Part shown: piece by piece, positions 19,247 through 28,852 of the stretch
Numbering within the stretch: position 1 is the stretch's first letter
Layout of the letters: every line of letters begins with the position of its first letter
Source of the DNA: an uncultured Pelagibacteraceae bacterium
GTDB taxonomy: Bacteria; Pseudomonadota; Alphaproteobacteria; Pelagibacterales; Pelagibacteraceae
DNA length: 64,000 nt
Assembly: GCA_902631265.1 (NCBI GenBank)
Contig: CACOXX010000002.1
Coordinates: 18,963-82,962 of the forward strand
Direction: 5' to 3'
Program-made: the position numbers and the translations under genes
The notes under the pieces: generated by a model
What the model saw: only the letters and a program-made list of their open reading frames with translations
Told to the model about the DNA's origin: nothing
Database searches by the model: none

Positions 19247-19578
19247 TGGATCAACAAGTTAAAGAACAGATAGAAAGTTCGATAAACAACAGCGATGTTT
19301 GTTTATTTATGAAAGGTAGTCCAGAAGCTCCGCAGTGTGGTTTCTCAATGGCTGTCTCTAACATCTTAAAAATTTTGGAAGTTAAATATCAAAGTGTTGA
19401 CGTATTAAAAGATCAAAAAATTCGTGAAGGTATTAAGATATATAGTGAGTGGCCAACGATCCCTCAACTTTATATAAAAAAAGAATTCATCGGTGGATGT
19501 GATATCGTAAAAGAAATGTTTGAGAACGGTGAACTTAAAAAAGTTTTTGACGAAAAAGGTATAGGATATAAAAAATAA
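19246..19578 (+). CDS. grxD: monothiol glutaredoxin, Grx4 family
   Basis: The 110-residue protein has the CGFS active site at residues 31-34 (PEAPQCGFSMAVSNIL), with WPTIPQLYIKKEFIGGCDI forming the cis-Pro and glutathione-binding region. Monothiol glutaredoxins carry and transfer [2Fe-2S] clusters. Tight pairing with the upstream BolA-like gene supports a joint iron-sulfur role. It ends 2 bases from the convergent rpsD stop. Confidence 0.95.
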   Translation: MDQQVKEQIESSINNSDVCLFMKGSPEAPQCGFSMAVSNILKILEVKYQSVDVLKDQKIREGIKIYSEWPTIPQLYIKKEFIGGCDIVKEMFENGELKKVFDEKGIGYKK

Positions 19579-19580
19579 TA

Positions 19581-20198
19581 TTATCTAGAGTAATATTCGA
19601 TTACTAGGTTTGGCTCCATAACAACAGGATAAGGAACTTCTTCAAACTTTGGTGTTCTCACAAATTTAATTGTTCTTTTCTTTTCATCTACTTGCAAATA
19701 TTCAGGAATATCTCTTTCTTTGTTAGCTAACGCTATATCAATAATAGCTAATTGTTTTGATTTATCTTTAATCTCTATAGTGTCTTCTTCACTTAAAAGG
19801 TAGCTTGATATGTTTACTTTTTTACCATTCACTTTTACATGTCCATGATTAATAAACTGTCTTGATGAAAAAATCGTACTAGAAAATTTTGCTCTGTAAA
19901 TAACTGAGTCTAATCTTCTTTCTAATAAACCTATTAAATTTTCTGCAGTATCCCCTTTTTTCATAATGGCTTTTCTATAAACATTTCTGAATTGTCGCTC
20001 ATTTATATTTCCATAATATGATTTTAATTTTTGCTTAGCTTGAAGTTGAGTTCCGTAGTCTGATAATTTTGCATTTTTAGATTGTCCGTGTTGTCCTGGA
20101 GGGTATGCTCTCTTATTGAAAGGGCTTTTTGGTCTTCCCCAAAGGTTAACCTTCAGTCTTCTATCAATTTTGTGTTTAGAATTTAATCTTTTTGTCAT
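19581..20198 (-). CDS. rpsD: 30S ribosomal protein S4
   Basis: S4 binds 16S rRNA early in 30S assembly. The 205-residue protein has the S4 N-terminal region ([38 protein letters not shown]) and the S4 RNA-binding domain ([36 protein letters not shown], about 93-128). It lacks the N-terminal zinc cysteines found in some S4 proteins. Here it stands apart from the alpha operon, with its own upstream spacer of 39 bases after trmJ. Confidence 0.96.
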   Translation of the reverse strand: MTKRLNSKHKIDRRLKVNLWGRPKSPFNKRAYPPGQHGQSKNAKLSDYGTQLQAKQKLKSYYGNINERQFRNVYRKAIMKKGDTAENLIGLLERRLDSVIYRAKFSSTIFSSRQFINHGHVKVNGKKVNISSYLLSEEDTIEIKDKSKQLAIIDIALANKERDIPEYLQVDEKKRTIKFVRTPKFEEVPYPVVMEPNLVIEYYSR

Positions 20199-20237
20199 TT
20201 GGTGAATGGGTTATAAACTTAACATCTTATTTGTCAA

Positions 20238-20951
20238 TCAACGTTTTTTTCCTAAACTTGCAAATACACTTGATAAAATACGTGTTTCTTTATCTGAAAG
20301 TTCCATTCTATAAAAAATGTTTATTAAATTTTCAAGCATTATAGGTTTTTTTTCTTTGTGTTTAAAAAAATTAATTTCATTTAGATTATTTAGGCATAAA
20401 TTTATCATCGCTTGAATTTCCTTTTTAGATGCTTTCTTTACTTTCTTTGACTTTTCAAATTGACTAGATTTGGAATTTAATAAACTTGAGATGAATTGCG
20501 CAATAATTATAAGGCTATGGGATAGATTTAAAGATTTAAAATTTGTGTTTGTAGGTATTTGTAAAGTGTAATTTGCATAACTAACTTCTTTATTTGATAA
20601 ACCTGATGCTTCTGAGCCAAATAAAACCCCAATTTTTTTTCTAAAATCTATTTTTCTTAAACCCTCAAGATTAATATGTTTTATATTTTTGTTTCTAAAT
20701 CTTGCAGATGTAGCGATTAATATATCAATATCTCCTAAGGAACTTTCTAAATTATTAAATACTTTGCTCTTTTTTATAATGTCTTTCGCTCCAACAGATG
20801 TTGCTAATATCTTATCATTAGGAAAAATAGGTTTTGGATCAATCAGATAGAGCTTTTGAAAATTAAAATTTTTTATTGCTCTTGCACATGCGCCAATATT
20901 TTCTGATAGCTGCGGTTTATGTAAAATAAATGTAACTTTATTCTTGTTCAT
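20238..20951 (-). CDS. trmJ: tRNA (cytidine/uridine-2'-O-) methyltransferase TrmJ-like
   Basis: The 237-residue SpoU-class enzyme starts VTFILHKPQLSENIGACARAIKNFNF, the TrmJ-type motif 1 region, and has GVLFGSEASGLSNKEVSYANYTLQIPTNTNFKSLNLSHS, motifs 2 and 3. TrmJ methylates the ribose of residue 32 in several tRNAs. The C-terminal extension with a basic cluster (KSKKVKKASKKE) is typical. It abuts the DUF1989 gene. Assignment to TrmJ rather than another SpoU member is likely but not proven. Confidence 0.85.
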   Translation of the reverse strand: MNKNKVTFILHKPQLSENIGACARAIKNFNFQKLYLIDPKPIFPNDKILATSVGAKDIIKKSKVFNNLESSLGDIDILIATSARFRNKNIKHINLEGLRKIDFRKKIGVLFGSEASGLSNKEVSYANYTLQIPTNTNFKSLNLSHSLIIIAQFISSLLNSKSSQFEKSKKVKKASKKEIQAMINLCLNNLNEINFFKHKEKKPIMLENLINIFYRMELSDKETRILSSVFASLGKKR

Positions 20952-21812
20952 CTATTTGATGCCATGATTTCTATTGTAGTTAGATAATGTTGAAGGATTA
21001 ATTCCTCTAAGATATTTTTGATTAACATCCCATATAGAAACCTTTAATGGATAGCACTTTGCAAGATCAGACGAATGTTCTGATCCACAGTCTCCACCAG
21101 GGCAAGCAGATAAAGCCCCTAATAAATCTGTTTCAGCAAAAAATTCCAAATAATCACCAGGTCTTACAGGACTTGACTTCATAAAATATTGCTTAGTGTC
21201 GTTAGTAAAGCCAGTAAGCATAAATACATTTAATACATCATGTACAATTTTTTCTGCGTCATCTAATTTGATATTTTTCTCTTTAACCAAGGCTCTAGTT
21301 AAGTTTGAATGACAACAATAATGATAATCGTTGTTTGATGTTAGTTTATACGTGTAAGGATCACATCTTGTACCAATAACATCATGGACTGATCCCCCGT
21401 CTTTGTCGTAACCATACCAATCTAATGTATCCCAAGTAATTGTAGCTAATGATCTTAAATACGGGAAACTGCTAAACATTTTGTCTCCAACTGAAATATG
21501 TGTTCCATAGAGAGCTCTAGTTTTTCCAGAATAAAACCTTTCATTTAAATTATCAGCCTGAAATAAATTTAAATCTCCAACTTGGGGTCCTTCAACACTT
21601 TCTATTCTAAAAAAATTACCTGATTTAACATTAAAAGTTTTTGCATCTCTTGGAGGGACAATGACTTCATCAACTTGTTTGATGTGTTTTCTAGCTTCAT
21701 GTAATATTTCAAGATTATTATTTATTGTATCATTTGGGTAACAAACAACAGGATCTGCTCCTACCCTGCTTTCAATATCAGTAGGTTTCTTAGAGAACTT
21801 CTTGATTTTCAT
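20952..21812 (-). CDS. DUF1989 / urea carboxylase-associated family protein
   Basis: The 286-residue protein fits the DUF1989 family: EVIVPPRDAKTFNVKSGNFFRIESVEGPQVGDLNLF, then YLRSLATITWDTLDWYGYDKDGGSVHDVIGTRCDPY, HYCCHSNL and SACPGGDCGSEHSSD. Conserved cysteines and histidines suggest a metal site. Relatives occur beside urea carboxylase genes and, elsewhere, in amino-acid or pterin-related operons; function is not settled. Here no urea genes are nearby; it sits directly after cimA. Confidence 0.75.
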   Translation of the reverse strand: MKIKKFSKKPTDIESRVGADPVVCYPNDTINNNLEILHEARKHIKQVDEVIVPPRDAKTFNVKSGNFFRIESVEGPQVGDLNLFQADNLNERFYSGKTRALYGTHISVGDKMFSSFPYLRSLATITWDTLDWYGYDKDGGSVHDVIGTRCDPYTYKLTSNNDYHYCCHSNLTRALVKEKNIKLDDAEKIVHDVLNVFMLTGFTNDTKQYFMKSSPVRPGDYLEFFAETDLLGALSACPGGDCGSEHSSDLAKCYPLKVSIWDVNQKYLRGINPSTLSNYNRNHGIK

Positions 21813-23414
21813 TTATTTACTTGCAGGAGCTTTATCCTTAAATAATTTGAAATCTAAACTATCGATAAGGGCTTTAAATGATGCATCAATTATGTTTGGT
21901 GAAACACCAATGGTAAACCAATTTTTTCCTTGGGAGTCTGTACTTTCAATCGATACTCTTGTGGTCGCTTCAGTTCCTGTATTTAAAATTCTAACCTTGT
22001 AGTCAACTAGTTTTAAATCTTTCAAATATTCAGAATATTTTTCTAACTTAGTAACATTTTTTCTTATAGCGTTATCTAGGGCATGAACAGGTCCGTTACC
22101 TTCACCCTCACAGACTATTTGTTCACCATCCACTTCTAATTTTGCTTTTGCTCTAGAAATAATTTTATCTTGATCATTTTTTGAAACTGAAACGTCGTAT
22201 TCTTTAATTGATATATATCTTGGAATTTCCCCCATTACTCTTCTAGCTAGCAATTCAAAAGAAGCATCAGCTCCATCATAACTGTAACCAATAAATTCTC
22301 TGTCTTTTACCTCTTCCAGAAGTTTTTTTACTTTTGGATCGTTTTCCTCGATTTCTATTCCAATTGTTTTGAGTCTAGATAAAATATTTGATTTACCTGA
22401 CTGATCAGAAACAACTATATTTCTGTTGTTGCCAACGTCTTCTGGATTTATATGCTCATAAGTTTTAGGATCTTTTTGAACTGCGGATACATGTAAACCA
22501 CCTTTGTGTGAAAATGCTGCAGCACCTACATATGGTAAGTGTTTATTTGGTTTTCTATTTAGTATCTCATCAAGTAATCTTGAACATTGTGTAATATGTT
22601 TAATATTTTTTTCTTTAATACTTATCTCGAATTTATCTGATAATTCTTTTTTAAGATGAAAAGTTGGGATAATTGACATTAAGTTAGCGTTACCACATCT
22701 TTCACCTAAGCCATTTATTGTTCCTTGTATTTGTCTTGCTCCTGATAAAACGGCTGCAATTGAATTTGCAACAGCATTACCAGTATCATTATGTGCGTGA
22801 ATACCTAAGTTTTCACCAGGAATATGTTCTGAAACTTCTTTAACTATTTTTGTAACTTCATGAGGAAGTGTTCCGCCATTAGTATCACAAAGAACTATCC
22901 ATTTAGCACCGTTATCGTATGCAGCTTTAATGCAAGCTAAAGCATATTTTGGATTTGCTTTGTAGCCATCAAAGAAGTGTTCTGCATCAAACATGAACTC
23001 TTTGTTATTTTTTACAAAATGTTTAGTCGTCTCTATAATGTTTTCTAAATTTTCCTCATTAGTTATTCCTAATGCAACATCAACATGAAAATCCCAAGAC
23101 TTTCCTACTAAACAAACAGATTTAGTATTTGAATTTAAAATCGCTGACAAACCTGGATCATTTTCTGCACTTCGTCCAGCTTTCTTTGTCATTCCAAAAG
23201 CAGTAAATGTAGAATTTTTTAAATCCAAACCTTTTTGAAAAAATTCTGTATCAGATGGATTAGCACCTGGCCAACCTCCTTCTATATAATCTACACCAAG
23301 ATCATCTAAAGCATGCGCAATTTTTGTTTTTTCATCAATTGAAAAATGCACACCTTGTGTTTGAGCTCCATCTCTCAACGTTGTATCAAATATGTATAAT
23401 CGTTCTTTACTCAT
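21813..23414 (-). CDS. cimA: (R)-citramalate synthase
   Basis: Condenses pyruvate and acetyl-CoA to citramalate, the first step of a threonine-independent isoleucine route. The ATG at 23414 (MSKERLYIFDTTLRDGAQTQG) overlaps cysS by 4 bases; the TTG at 23426 in the ORF track is less likely. The 533-residue protein has the HMGL-like TIM barrel (DTTLRDGAQ, GIHAHNDTGNAVANS) and a C-terminal LeuA allosteric domain. GVHFSIDEKTKIAHALDDLGVDYIEGGWPGANP is typical of CimA rather than LeuA. Confidence 0.9.
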   Translation of the reverse strand: MSKERLYIFDTTLRDGAQTQGVHFSIDEKTKIAHALDDLGVDYIEGGWPGANPSDTEFFQKGLDLKNSTFTAFGMTKKAGRSAENDPGLSAILNSNTKSVCLVGKSWDFHVDVALGITNEENLENIIETTKHFVKNNKEFMFDAEHFFDGYKANPKYALACIKAAYDNGAKWIVLCDTNGGTLPHEVTKIVKEVSEHIPGENLGIHAHNDTGNAVANSIAAVLSGARQIQGTINGLGERCGNANLMSIIPTFHLKKELSDKFEISIKEKNIKHITQCSRLLDEILNRKPNKHLPYVGAAAFSHKGGLHVSAVQKDPKTYEHINPEDVGNNRNIVVSDQSGKSNILSRLKTIGIEIEENDPKVKKLLEEVKDREFIGYSYDGADASFELLARRVMGEIPRYISIKEYDVSVSKNDQDKIISRAKAKLEVDGEQIVCEGEGNGPVHALDNAIRKNVTKLEKYSEYLKDLKLVDYKVRILNTGTEATTRVSIESTDSQGKNWFTIGVSPNIIDASFKALIDSLDFKLFKDKAPASK

Positions 23415-24769
23415 TTTATTTTCCAAGTTGTTTTATCATCTTTATCTTCAATTAAAATACCTTTATCTAAAAGTTCATTTCTGATTTCATCAGCTAATTG
23501 GTAATTTTTATTATCTCTAGCTGTGTTCCTGTCTTTTATCTTTTGTAAAATCTCTTCCTCTGAAATTTCAAGAATATTCTTTTTAAATTCTTGCCATTTT
23601 GATATTGGTTCAGTTAACAAACCAATAAAGTTACATGCAGTGGTAAAAATTTCTTTGTCTTTGTCAGATCCTTTAGCAGCTTTATCATATAATTTATGAA
23701 TATTACTTATGAAGCCAGGTGTATTTAAATCATCATAAAGAGGAGCTAAATCATCATCTGGTATTAATACTTTACCTTTTGGTTTTTTTTGGCATTCGTA
23801 CCATTTATCTAAAGTTTTTTTTGATTGTGTTAATAAATCTTCACTCCAATCCATTGCTTGTTTGTAGTGAGTTGAAATTAAAGCTAGTCTTAAAACTTGA
23901 CCGTTATATTTCTGATAGAAATCTTTTATCTTAAAAATGTTTCCTTGTGACTTTGCCATTTTTTCATTTGCTATCGTAATGAATCCATTATGTATCCAAT
24001 AATTTGAAAAAGATTTATTATTAGCACAACTTGACTGAGCAATTTCATTTTCATGATGAGGAAATATCAAATCTCTTCCTCCGCCATGAATATCAAAAGT
24101 ATCACCGAGATATTTTTTTGACATTGCAGAACACTCTAAATGCCATCCAGGTCTCCCTTTGCCCCAAGGTGAGTCCCAACTTGGCTCATCTTTATTAGAT
24201 GGCTTCCACAATACAAAATCTTCTGGATTTTTTTTATTTTCTGAAATCTCAACTCTAGCTCCTGCTTTTAATTCATCTATATTCTTATTTGATAATTTTC
24301 CGTAATCTTTAAAACTAGAAACATCGAAATAAACATGAGAATTTTTTTCATAAGCATTTTTATTTTTAAGAAGAACATTGATCATTTCAACCATTAAAGA
24401 AATATTCTCTGTTGCCTTGGGCTCAAAAGATGGTTTTTCACAATTTAGATAATCACAATCATTGTGAAAACTATTGGTAATTTTTTTAGTTAAAACATCT
24501 ATTGATATTTTTTTTTGTTTTGCGCTTTCAATAATTTTATCGTCTATATCAGTTATGTTTCGAACATAAGTAACTGATTTATTTCCATACTTACATTTTA
24601 AAACCTTGAACAGAATATCAAATACTACTAATGGTCTTGCATTACCTATATGGGGATCATCATAAACTGTTGGTCCACATACATACATTTTCACTTTATT
24701 TGGATCTATCGGTTTAAATATTTCTTTTTTACCACCAAGACTGTTAGTTAAATATATATCTTTGTTCAT
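23411..24769 (-). CDS. cysS: cysteinyl-tRNA synthetase
   Basis: Charges tRNA-Cys. The 452-residue class I synthetase has the zinc/active-site Cys31 and HIGN motif in CGPTVYDDPHIGNARP (31-45), the zinc-site HGGGRDLIFPHHENE region (238-252), and KMAKS at 270-274 as the KMSKS loop. It overlaps cimA through ATGA and follows nadE with a 45-base gap holding only a weak 6 bp hairpin (24794-24809). Confidence 0.96.
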   Translation of the reverse strand: MNKDIYLTNSLGGKKEIFKPIDPNKVKMYVCGPTVYDDPHIGNARPLVVFDILFKVLKCKYGNKSVTYVRNITDIDDKIIESAKQKKISIDVLTKKITNSFHNDCDYLNCEKPSFEPKATENISLMVEMINVLLKNKNAYEKNSHVYFDVSSFKDYGKLSNKNIDELKAGARVEISENKKNPEDFVLWKPSNKDEPSWDSPWGKGRPGWHLECSAMSKKYLGDTFDIHGGGRDLIFPHHENEIAQSSCANNKSFSNYWIHNGFITIANEKMAKSQGNIFKIKDFYQKYNGQVLRLALISTHYKQAMDWSEDLLTQSKKTLDKWYECQKKPKGKVLIPDDDLAPLYDDLNTPGFISNIHKLYDKAAKGSDKDKEIFTTACNFIGLLTEPISKWQEFKKNILEISEEEILQKIKDRNTARDNKNYQLADEIRNELLDKGILIEDKDDKTTWKIK

Positions 24770-24814
24770 TATATTAGGAATATACCTTTAATTTAGATTT
24801 GTGAATCTATTTGA

Positions 24815-25552
24815 TTAATTGGGAATCTTGCATATTGGAATTGGCTCCATTTTATGCAAATTTGCTTTTCTGATTTGAATATATTTATCTCGATTTTTTG
24901 AATTCTCGTTATCCATGGCCTCTTCTATTTCTTTGTATGATAATCCTAATTGTCCTTCATCAGTTCTACCATCATCCCAAAGACCATCTGTTGGAGCTGC
25001 ATTAATAATATCATTAAGTATCTTTAGTTCTCTTCCAAGCTCCCATACCTCAGTTTTATTACAATCAGCTATTGGAGATATATCAACGCCACCATCACCA
25101 TATTTTGTATAAAAACCAACTCCAAAGTCTTCAACTTTATTTCCAGTTCCAACAACTATTCCGTTGTTAGCTGCTGCAACTTGATAAAGTGTTGACATTC
25201 TTAATCTTGCTCTTGAATTAGCCATCCCATGTTCGCTACTAAAATCTTTTAGTGTACTTTCAAATGTTTTAAATAAACTGTCTAGTTCAACTGTATGCCC
25301 TTCAACATTTTTAAAATTTTTCTTTAACCATTCTTGATGCCTTAAGCTTAAATCGTGTTGTGAACCATTTTGTTTAATTGGCATCGATAATACGATTGTT
25401 CTTAATCCAGTCATGGCACTGAGTGTGCTTGAAACTGATGAATCGATACCTCCTGATATACCAATAACTAATGACTTAGCTTTTTTTGGCATTGAATTCA
25501 CATAATTTAAAATCCAATCTTTAATAAATAATACTTTCTTAGAAGGTTCCAT
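24815..25552 (-). CDS. nadE: NAD synthetase, ammonia-dependent form
   Basis: Amidates deamido-NAD to NAD. The 245-residue protein has the P-loop-type SGGIDSS at 33-39, and the DFGVGFYTKYGDGGVDISPIADCNKTEVWELGREL segment. The N-terminal glutaminase domain of larger NadE proteins is absent, so it should use ammonia or a separate partner. The window also carries nadK, the next step in NADP synthesis, but in a different unit. Confidence 0.93.
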   Translation of the reverse strand: MEPSKKVLFIKDWILNYVNSMPKKAKSLVIGISGGIDSSVSSTLSAMTGLRTIVLSMPIKQNGSQHDLSLRHQEWLKKNFKNVEGHTVELDSLFKTFESTLKDFSSEHGMANSRARLRMSTLYQVAAANNGIVVGTGNKVEDFGVGFYTKYGDGGVDISPIADCNKTEVWELGRELKILNDIINAAPTDGLWDDGRTDEGQLGLSYKEIEEAMDNENSKNRDKYIQIRKANLHKMEPIPICKIPN

Positions 25553-25589
25553 GATTCAAATATAAGACAAAATTAAAATTTTTAAATGT

Positions 25590-26969
25590 CTAAGATGCCG
25601 CTTTAATTGCATTTCTTGCATAGTTGGAATTCTTTTTAATCTCATCTGAGATTAAGAAAGCCAATTCTAAAGCTTGATCTGCGTTCAATCTAGGGTCACA
25701 ATGAGTGTGATATCTGCTTGATAAATCTTGTTCAGATATATTTTTTGCCCCGCCTGTACATTCTGTCACATTCTGTCCAGTCATTTCTATATGCAATCCA
25801 CCAGCATAAGAGCTTTCGCTTTGATGAACTGCAAAAACATTTTTAACTTCATTTAATACTTTATTAAATGGTCTAGTTTTAAAACCTGTTGTAGATTTAA
25901 TTGTATTTCCATGCATTGGATCACATGACCAAATTACATTTAAACCTTCCTTTTTAATTCTTCTTATCAACTTAGGTAAGAATTTTTCAACTTGATCGTG
26001 ACCAAACCTAGATATTAAAGTAATTTTTCCTTTTTCATTTTTTGGATTAATTACTTCGCAAATTTTTGCGATCTCTTCTGGTTTAGATGTCGGTCCACAT
26101 TTTATACCAATTGGGTTTTCAATACCTTTACAAAATTCAACGTGTCCACCATCAAGTTGTCTTGTTCTGTCACCAATCCAAACAAAGTGTGCTGACGTTG
26201 CATGGTACTCTCCTGTAGTTGAGTCAACCCTTGCCATACTTTCTTCAAATGGCAAGTGTAAAGCTTCATGAGATGTCCAGAAATTTACTGTTTTTAATCT
26301 TCTATTGAAATCTGAATTTATTCCACAAGCATCCATAAATGCCAAAGCATCAGCAATTTTATCTTCAAGTTCTTTAAATTTTTTAGCTTGAGGACTTTTT
26401 TTAATATAACCTAAATTCCATAAGTGTACATTTTTTAAATCAGCAAAACCCCCATTAGAAAACGCTCTTAAAAGATTCAACGTTGAAGCAGACTGAGAGT
26501 ATGCCTTAAATAATCTTTTTGGATCATGTCTTCTAGATTTTTCAGTAAAATCAATTCCATTTACGTTATCACCTAAGTAACTTGGTAATTCTTTGTCACC
26601 TTGTTTTTCAGTTGGTGCACTTCTAGGTTTTGCAAACTGTCCGGCTATCCTTCCAAGTTTTATAATTGGAAGCGAAGCTGAGTATGTAAGAACCAATGAC
26701 ATCTGAAGAATAACTTTAAATGTGTCTCTTATATTGTCCGGATTAAACTCGGCAAAACTTTCTGCGCAGTCTCCTCCTTGTAAAAGAAAAGCTTTTCCAT
26801 CAACAACTTGTGAAAGTTGATCTTTAAGATGTCTTGTCTCACCAGCGAAAACTAGTGGAGGAAAAGATTTAATTTTACTCAATACCTGGTTAAGTTCCTT
26901 TTCACTTTCATAAGAAGGAACATGTTTGACAGGATATTTTCTCCAACTGTTTGGTTTCCAATTTTTCAT
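25590..26969 (-). CDS. aroG: 3-deoxy-7-phosphoheptulonate synthase, class II
   Basis: Joins phosphoenolpyruvate and erythrose-4-phosphate to start the shikimate pathway. The 459-residue protein belongs to the class II (plant-like) family: WKPNSWRKYPVKHVPSYE, then LQGGDCAESFAEF with the metal cysteine, and RLARMAGQFAKPRS-like sequence (LGRIAGQFAKPRSAPTE). It is unrelated in sequence to the class I AroF/G/H enzymes of E. coli. It follows glmS after 59 bases. Confidence 0.94.
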   Translation of the reverse strand: MKNWKPNSWRKYPVKHVPSYESEKELNQVLSKIKSFPPLVFAGETRHLKDQLSQVVDGKAFLLQGGDCAESFAEFNPDNIRDTFKVILQMSLVLTYSASLPIIKLGRIAGQFAKPRSAPTEKQGDKELPSYLGDNVNGIDFTEKSRRHDPKRLFKAYSQSASTLNLLRAFSNGGFADLKNVHLWNLGYIKKSPQAKKFKELEDKIADALAFMDACGINSDFNRRLKTVNFWTSHEALHLPFEESMARVDSTTGEYHATSAHFVWIGDRTRQLDGGHVEFCKGIENPIGIKCGPTSKPEEIAKICEVINPKNEKGKITLISRFGHDQVEKFLPKLIRRIKKEGLNVIWSCDPMHGNTIKSTTGFKTRPFNKVLNEVKNVFAVHQSESSYAGGLHIEMTGQNVTECTGGAKNISEQDLSSRYHTHCDPRLNADQALELAFLISDEIKKNSNYARNAIKAAS

Positions 26970-27028
26970 AATTCAACCTTAAGATGAATATATAACTAAA
27001 TTATGACAAAAGAGAATAGTTATTTTTA

Positions 27029-28849
27029 TTATTCTACTGTTACTGATTTAGCTAAATTTCTTGGTTTATCAATGTCATAACCTTTTTTTAGCGCAGAATA
27101 GTATGCAAGCTTTTGTAAAGGAATTGTTACTAAAAATGGGAAAAGGTCATCTTCAGTATTTTCAACTTCAATAGTTTCCCAAATATTTTCAGAATAAACT
27201 TCATCTTTACTTTTATTTGTAACAAGCAAAACTTTTGCTCCTCTAGCTATAACTTCCTGCATGTTTGAAATAGTTTTTTTATAATGTTGATCTCTTGGAG
27301 CAATCACTACTACTGGCATTCCATCTTCTATAAGAGCTAGTGGTCCATGTTTCATTTCACCTGCAGGATAACCCTCTGCATGTACATAAGCTAATTCTTT
27401 CAATTTTAAAGCTCCTTCTAATGCTATTGGAAATGAATATCCTCTACCTAAAAACATTGAACCTTTTGCATCAACAAATGAACTGCATATTGATTGTATC
27501 TTGTTTTCAGTTTCTAAAGAATGTTTAACTAATTTTGCGAGATTAAATAAATTTTTAATCTTCTTTAAATAATCTTTTTTACTTATATCTTTCCTTTTTT
27601 GGGCTAATTTTAAGCAAAGTATATATAAAACAAGCATTTGTCCTAAGAAAGCTTTAGTTGATGCAACGCCGATTTCTGGACCACAATGAATAGGTAAAAC
27701 GAATTTGGAGTCTCTAGCTATTGAGCTTTCAATAACATTTACAACTGAGCATGTTTTCATTTTATTTTTGTTACAAAGATCTAAAGCTGCATAAGTATCA
27801 GCAGTTTCACCTGACTGAGAAACAAAAATATAAAGACAATCTTTCTTAAATTTATTTTTTCTGTAACGAAACTCTGAAGCGATATCGATATTAACATCGA
27901 ATGATGTTAGTTGTTCAAACCAATATTTTGCAATAAGACAAGAATGATAAGCTGTGCCACATCCGATTAATGTAATAGAATTAATTTCTTTTTCTTTAAA
28001 TGGAAAATTAAAAATATTTATGTCATTATTAATTTTGTCAATGTATTCATTGACACAATTTTTAATGGTATTTGGCTGTTCATCAATTTCTTTAGCCATG
28101 AAATGCTTGTAGTCACCTTTTTCATAAATTTGTTCGTTTGATGATAAATGTAATATTTTTTTATTTATCTTTTTTCCGCTTTGATTAAAAAACTCAACAT
28201 TATCTTTTTTAATAATACAAAACTCCCCATCGTTAAGATATGAAATCTTATTTGTCATAGATTTTAGAGCATAAGAGTCTGATCCTAAATAATTTTCTCC
28301 AGGACCATAGCCAACAGCTAAGGGTGAACCTCTTCTTGCACCAATTATTAAATTCGGATTATCTTTAAAAATTATACCTAAAGCAAAACTTCCATGAAGT
28401 TTTTTTAAAACTTTAATAATTGCATCTTTAAGATTATCTTTTTTTAAATATTCAGTAATAAGATGAACAATAACTTCAGTATCTGTTTGGGACTTAAACT
28501 TATGTCCTTTATTAACTAAAAACTTTTTTAACAATGTAGAGTTTTCAATTATTCCATTATGAACTACAGATACATTTTCTGATGAATGTGGATGAGCGTT
28601 AATTGTGTTTGGAATACCATGAGTTGCCCATCTTACATGTCCAATTCCAACATTTCCTGTTAACTTTGATTTGGAAACAGCTTCCTCCAAACTTTCAACC
28701 CTACCCTCACATTTAACTTCTTTAATAAAGCCAGAGTCAATCGTAGCAATTCCTGCTGAGTCATATCCTCTATATTCTAATTTTTTTAGCGAATTTATAA
28801 TTGGTGATGAAACCAATTTGTTGCTTGTTATTCCAATAATTCCACACAT
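27029..28849 (-). CDS. glmS: glutamine-fructose-6-phosphate aminotransferase
   Basis: Makes glucosamine-6-phosphate from fructose-6-phosphate and glutamine. The 606-residue protein begins MCGIIGITSN with Cys2 as the glutaminase nucleophile, has the RWATHGIPNTINAHPH block, and two SIS isomerase domains (about 275-420 and 450-590; SQSGETADTYAAL, LGRGYSFPIALEGALKLKE). It ends in NLAKSVTVE as in the family. The glmU-like half gene is 3 bases upstream, so both steps of hexosamine supply are co-expressed. Confidence 0.97.
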   Translation of the reverse strand: MCGIIGITSNKLVSSPIINSLKKLEYRGYDSAGIATIDSGFIKEVKCEGRVESLEEAVSKSKLTGNVGIGHVRWATHGIPNTINAHPHSSENVSVVHNGIIENSTLLKKFLVNKGHKFKSQTDTEVIVHLITEYLKKDNLKDAIIKVLKKLHGSFALGIIFKDNPNLIIGARRGSPLAVGYGPGENYLGSDSYALKSMTNKISYLNDGEFCIIKKDNVEFFNQSGKKINKKILHLSSNEQIYEKGDYKHFMAKEIDEQPNTIKNCVNEYIDKINNDINIFNFPFKEKEINSITLIGCGTAYHSCLIAKYWFEQLTSFDVNIDIASEFRYRKNKFKKDCLYIFVSQSGETADTYAALDLCNKNKMKTCSVVNVIESSIARDSKFVLPIHCGPEIGVASTKAFLGQMLVLYILCLKLAQKRKDISKKDYLKKIKNLFNLAKLVKHSLETENKIQSICSSFVDAKGSMFLGRGYSFPIALEGALKLKELAYVHAEGYPAGEMKHGPLALIEDGMPVVVIAPRDQHYKKTISNMQEVIARGAKVLLVTNKSKDEVYSENIWETIEVENTEDDLFPFLVTIPLQKLAYYSALKKGYDIDKPRNLAKSVTVE

Positions 28850-28852
28850 ATT

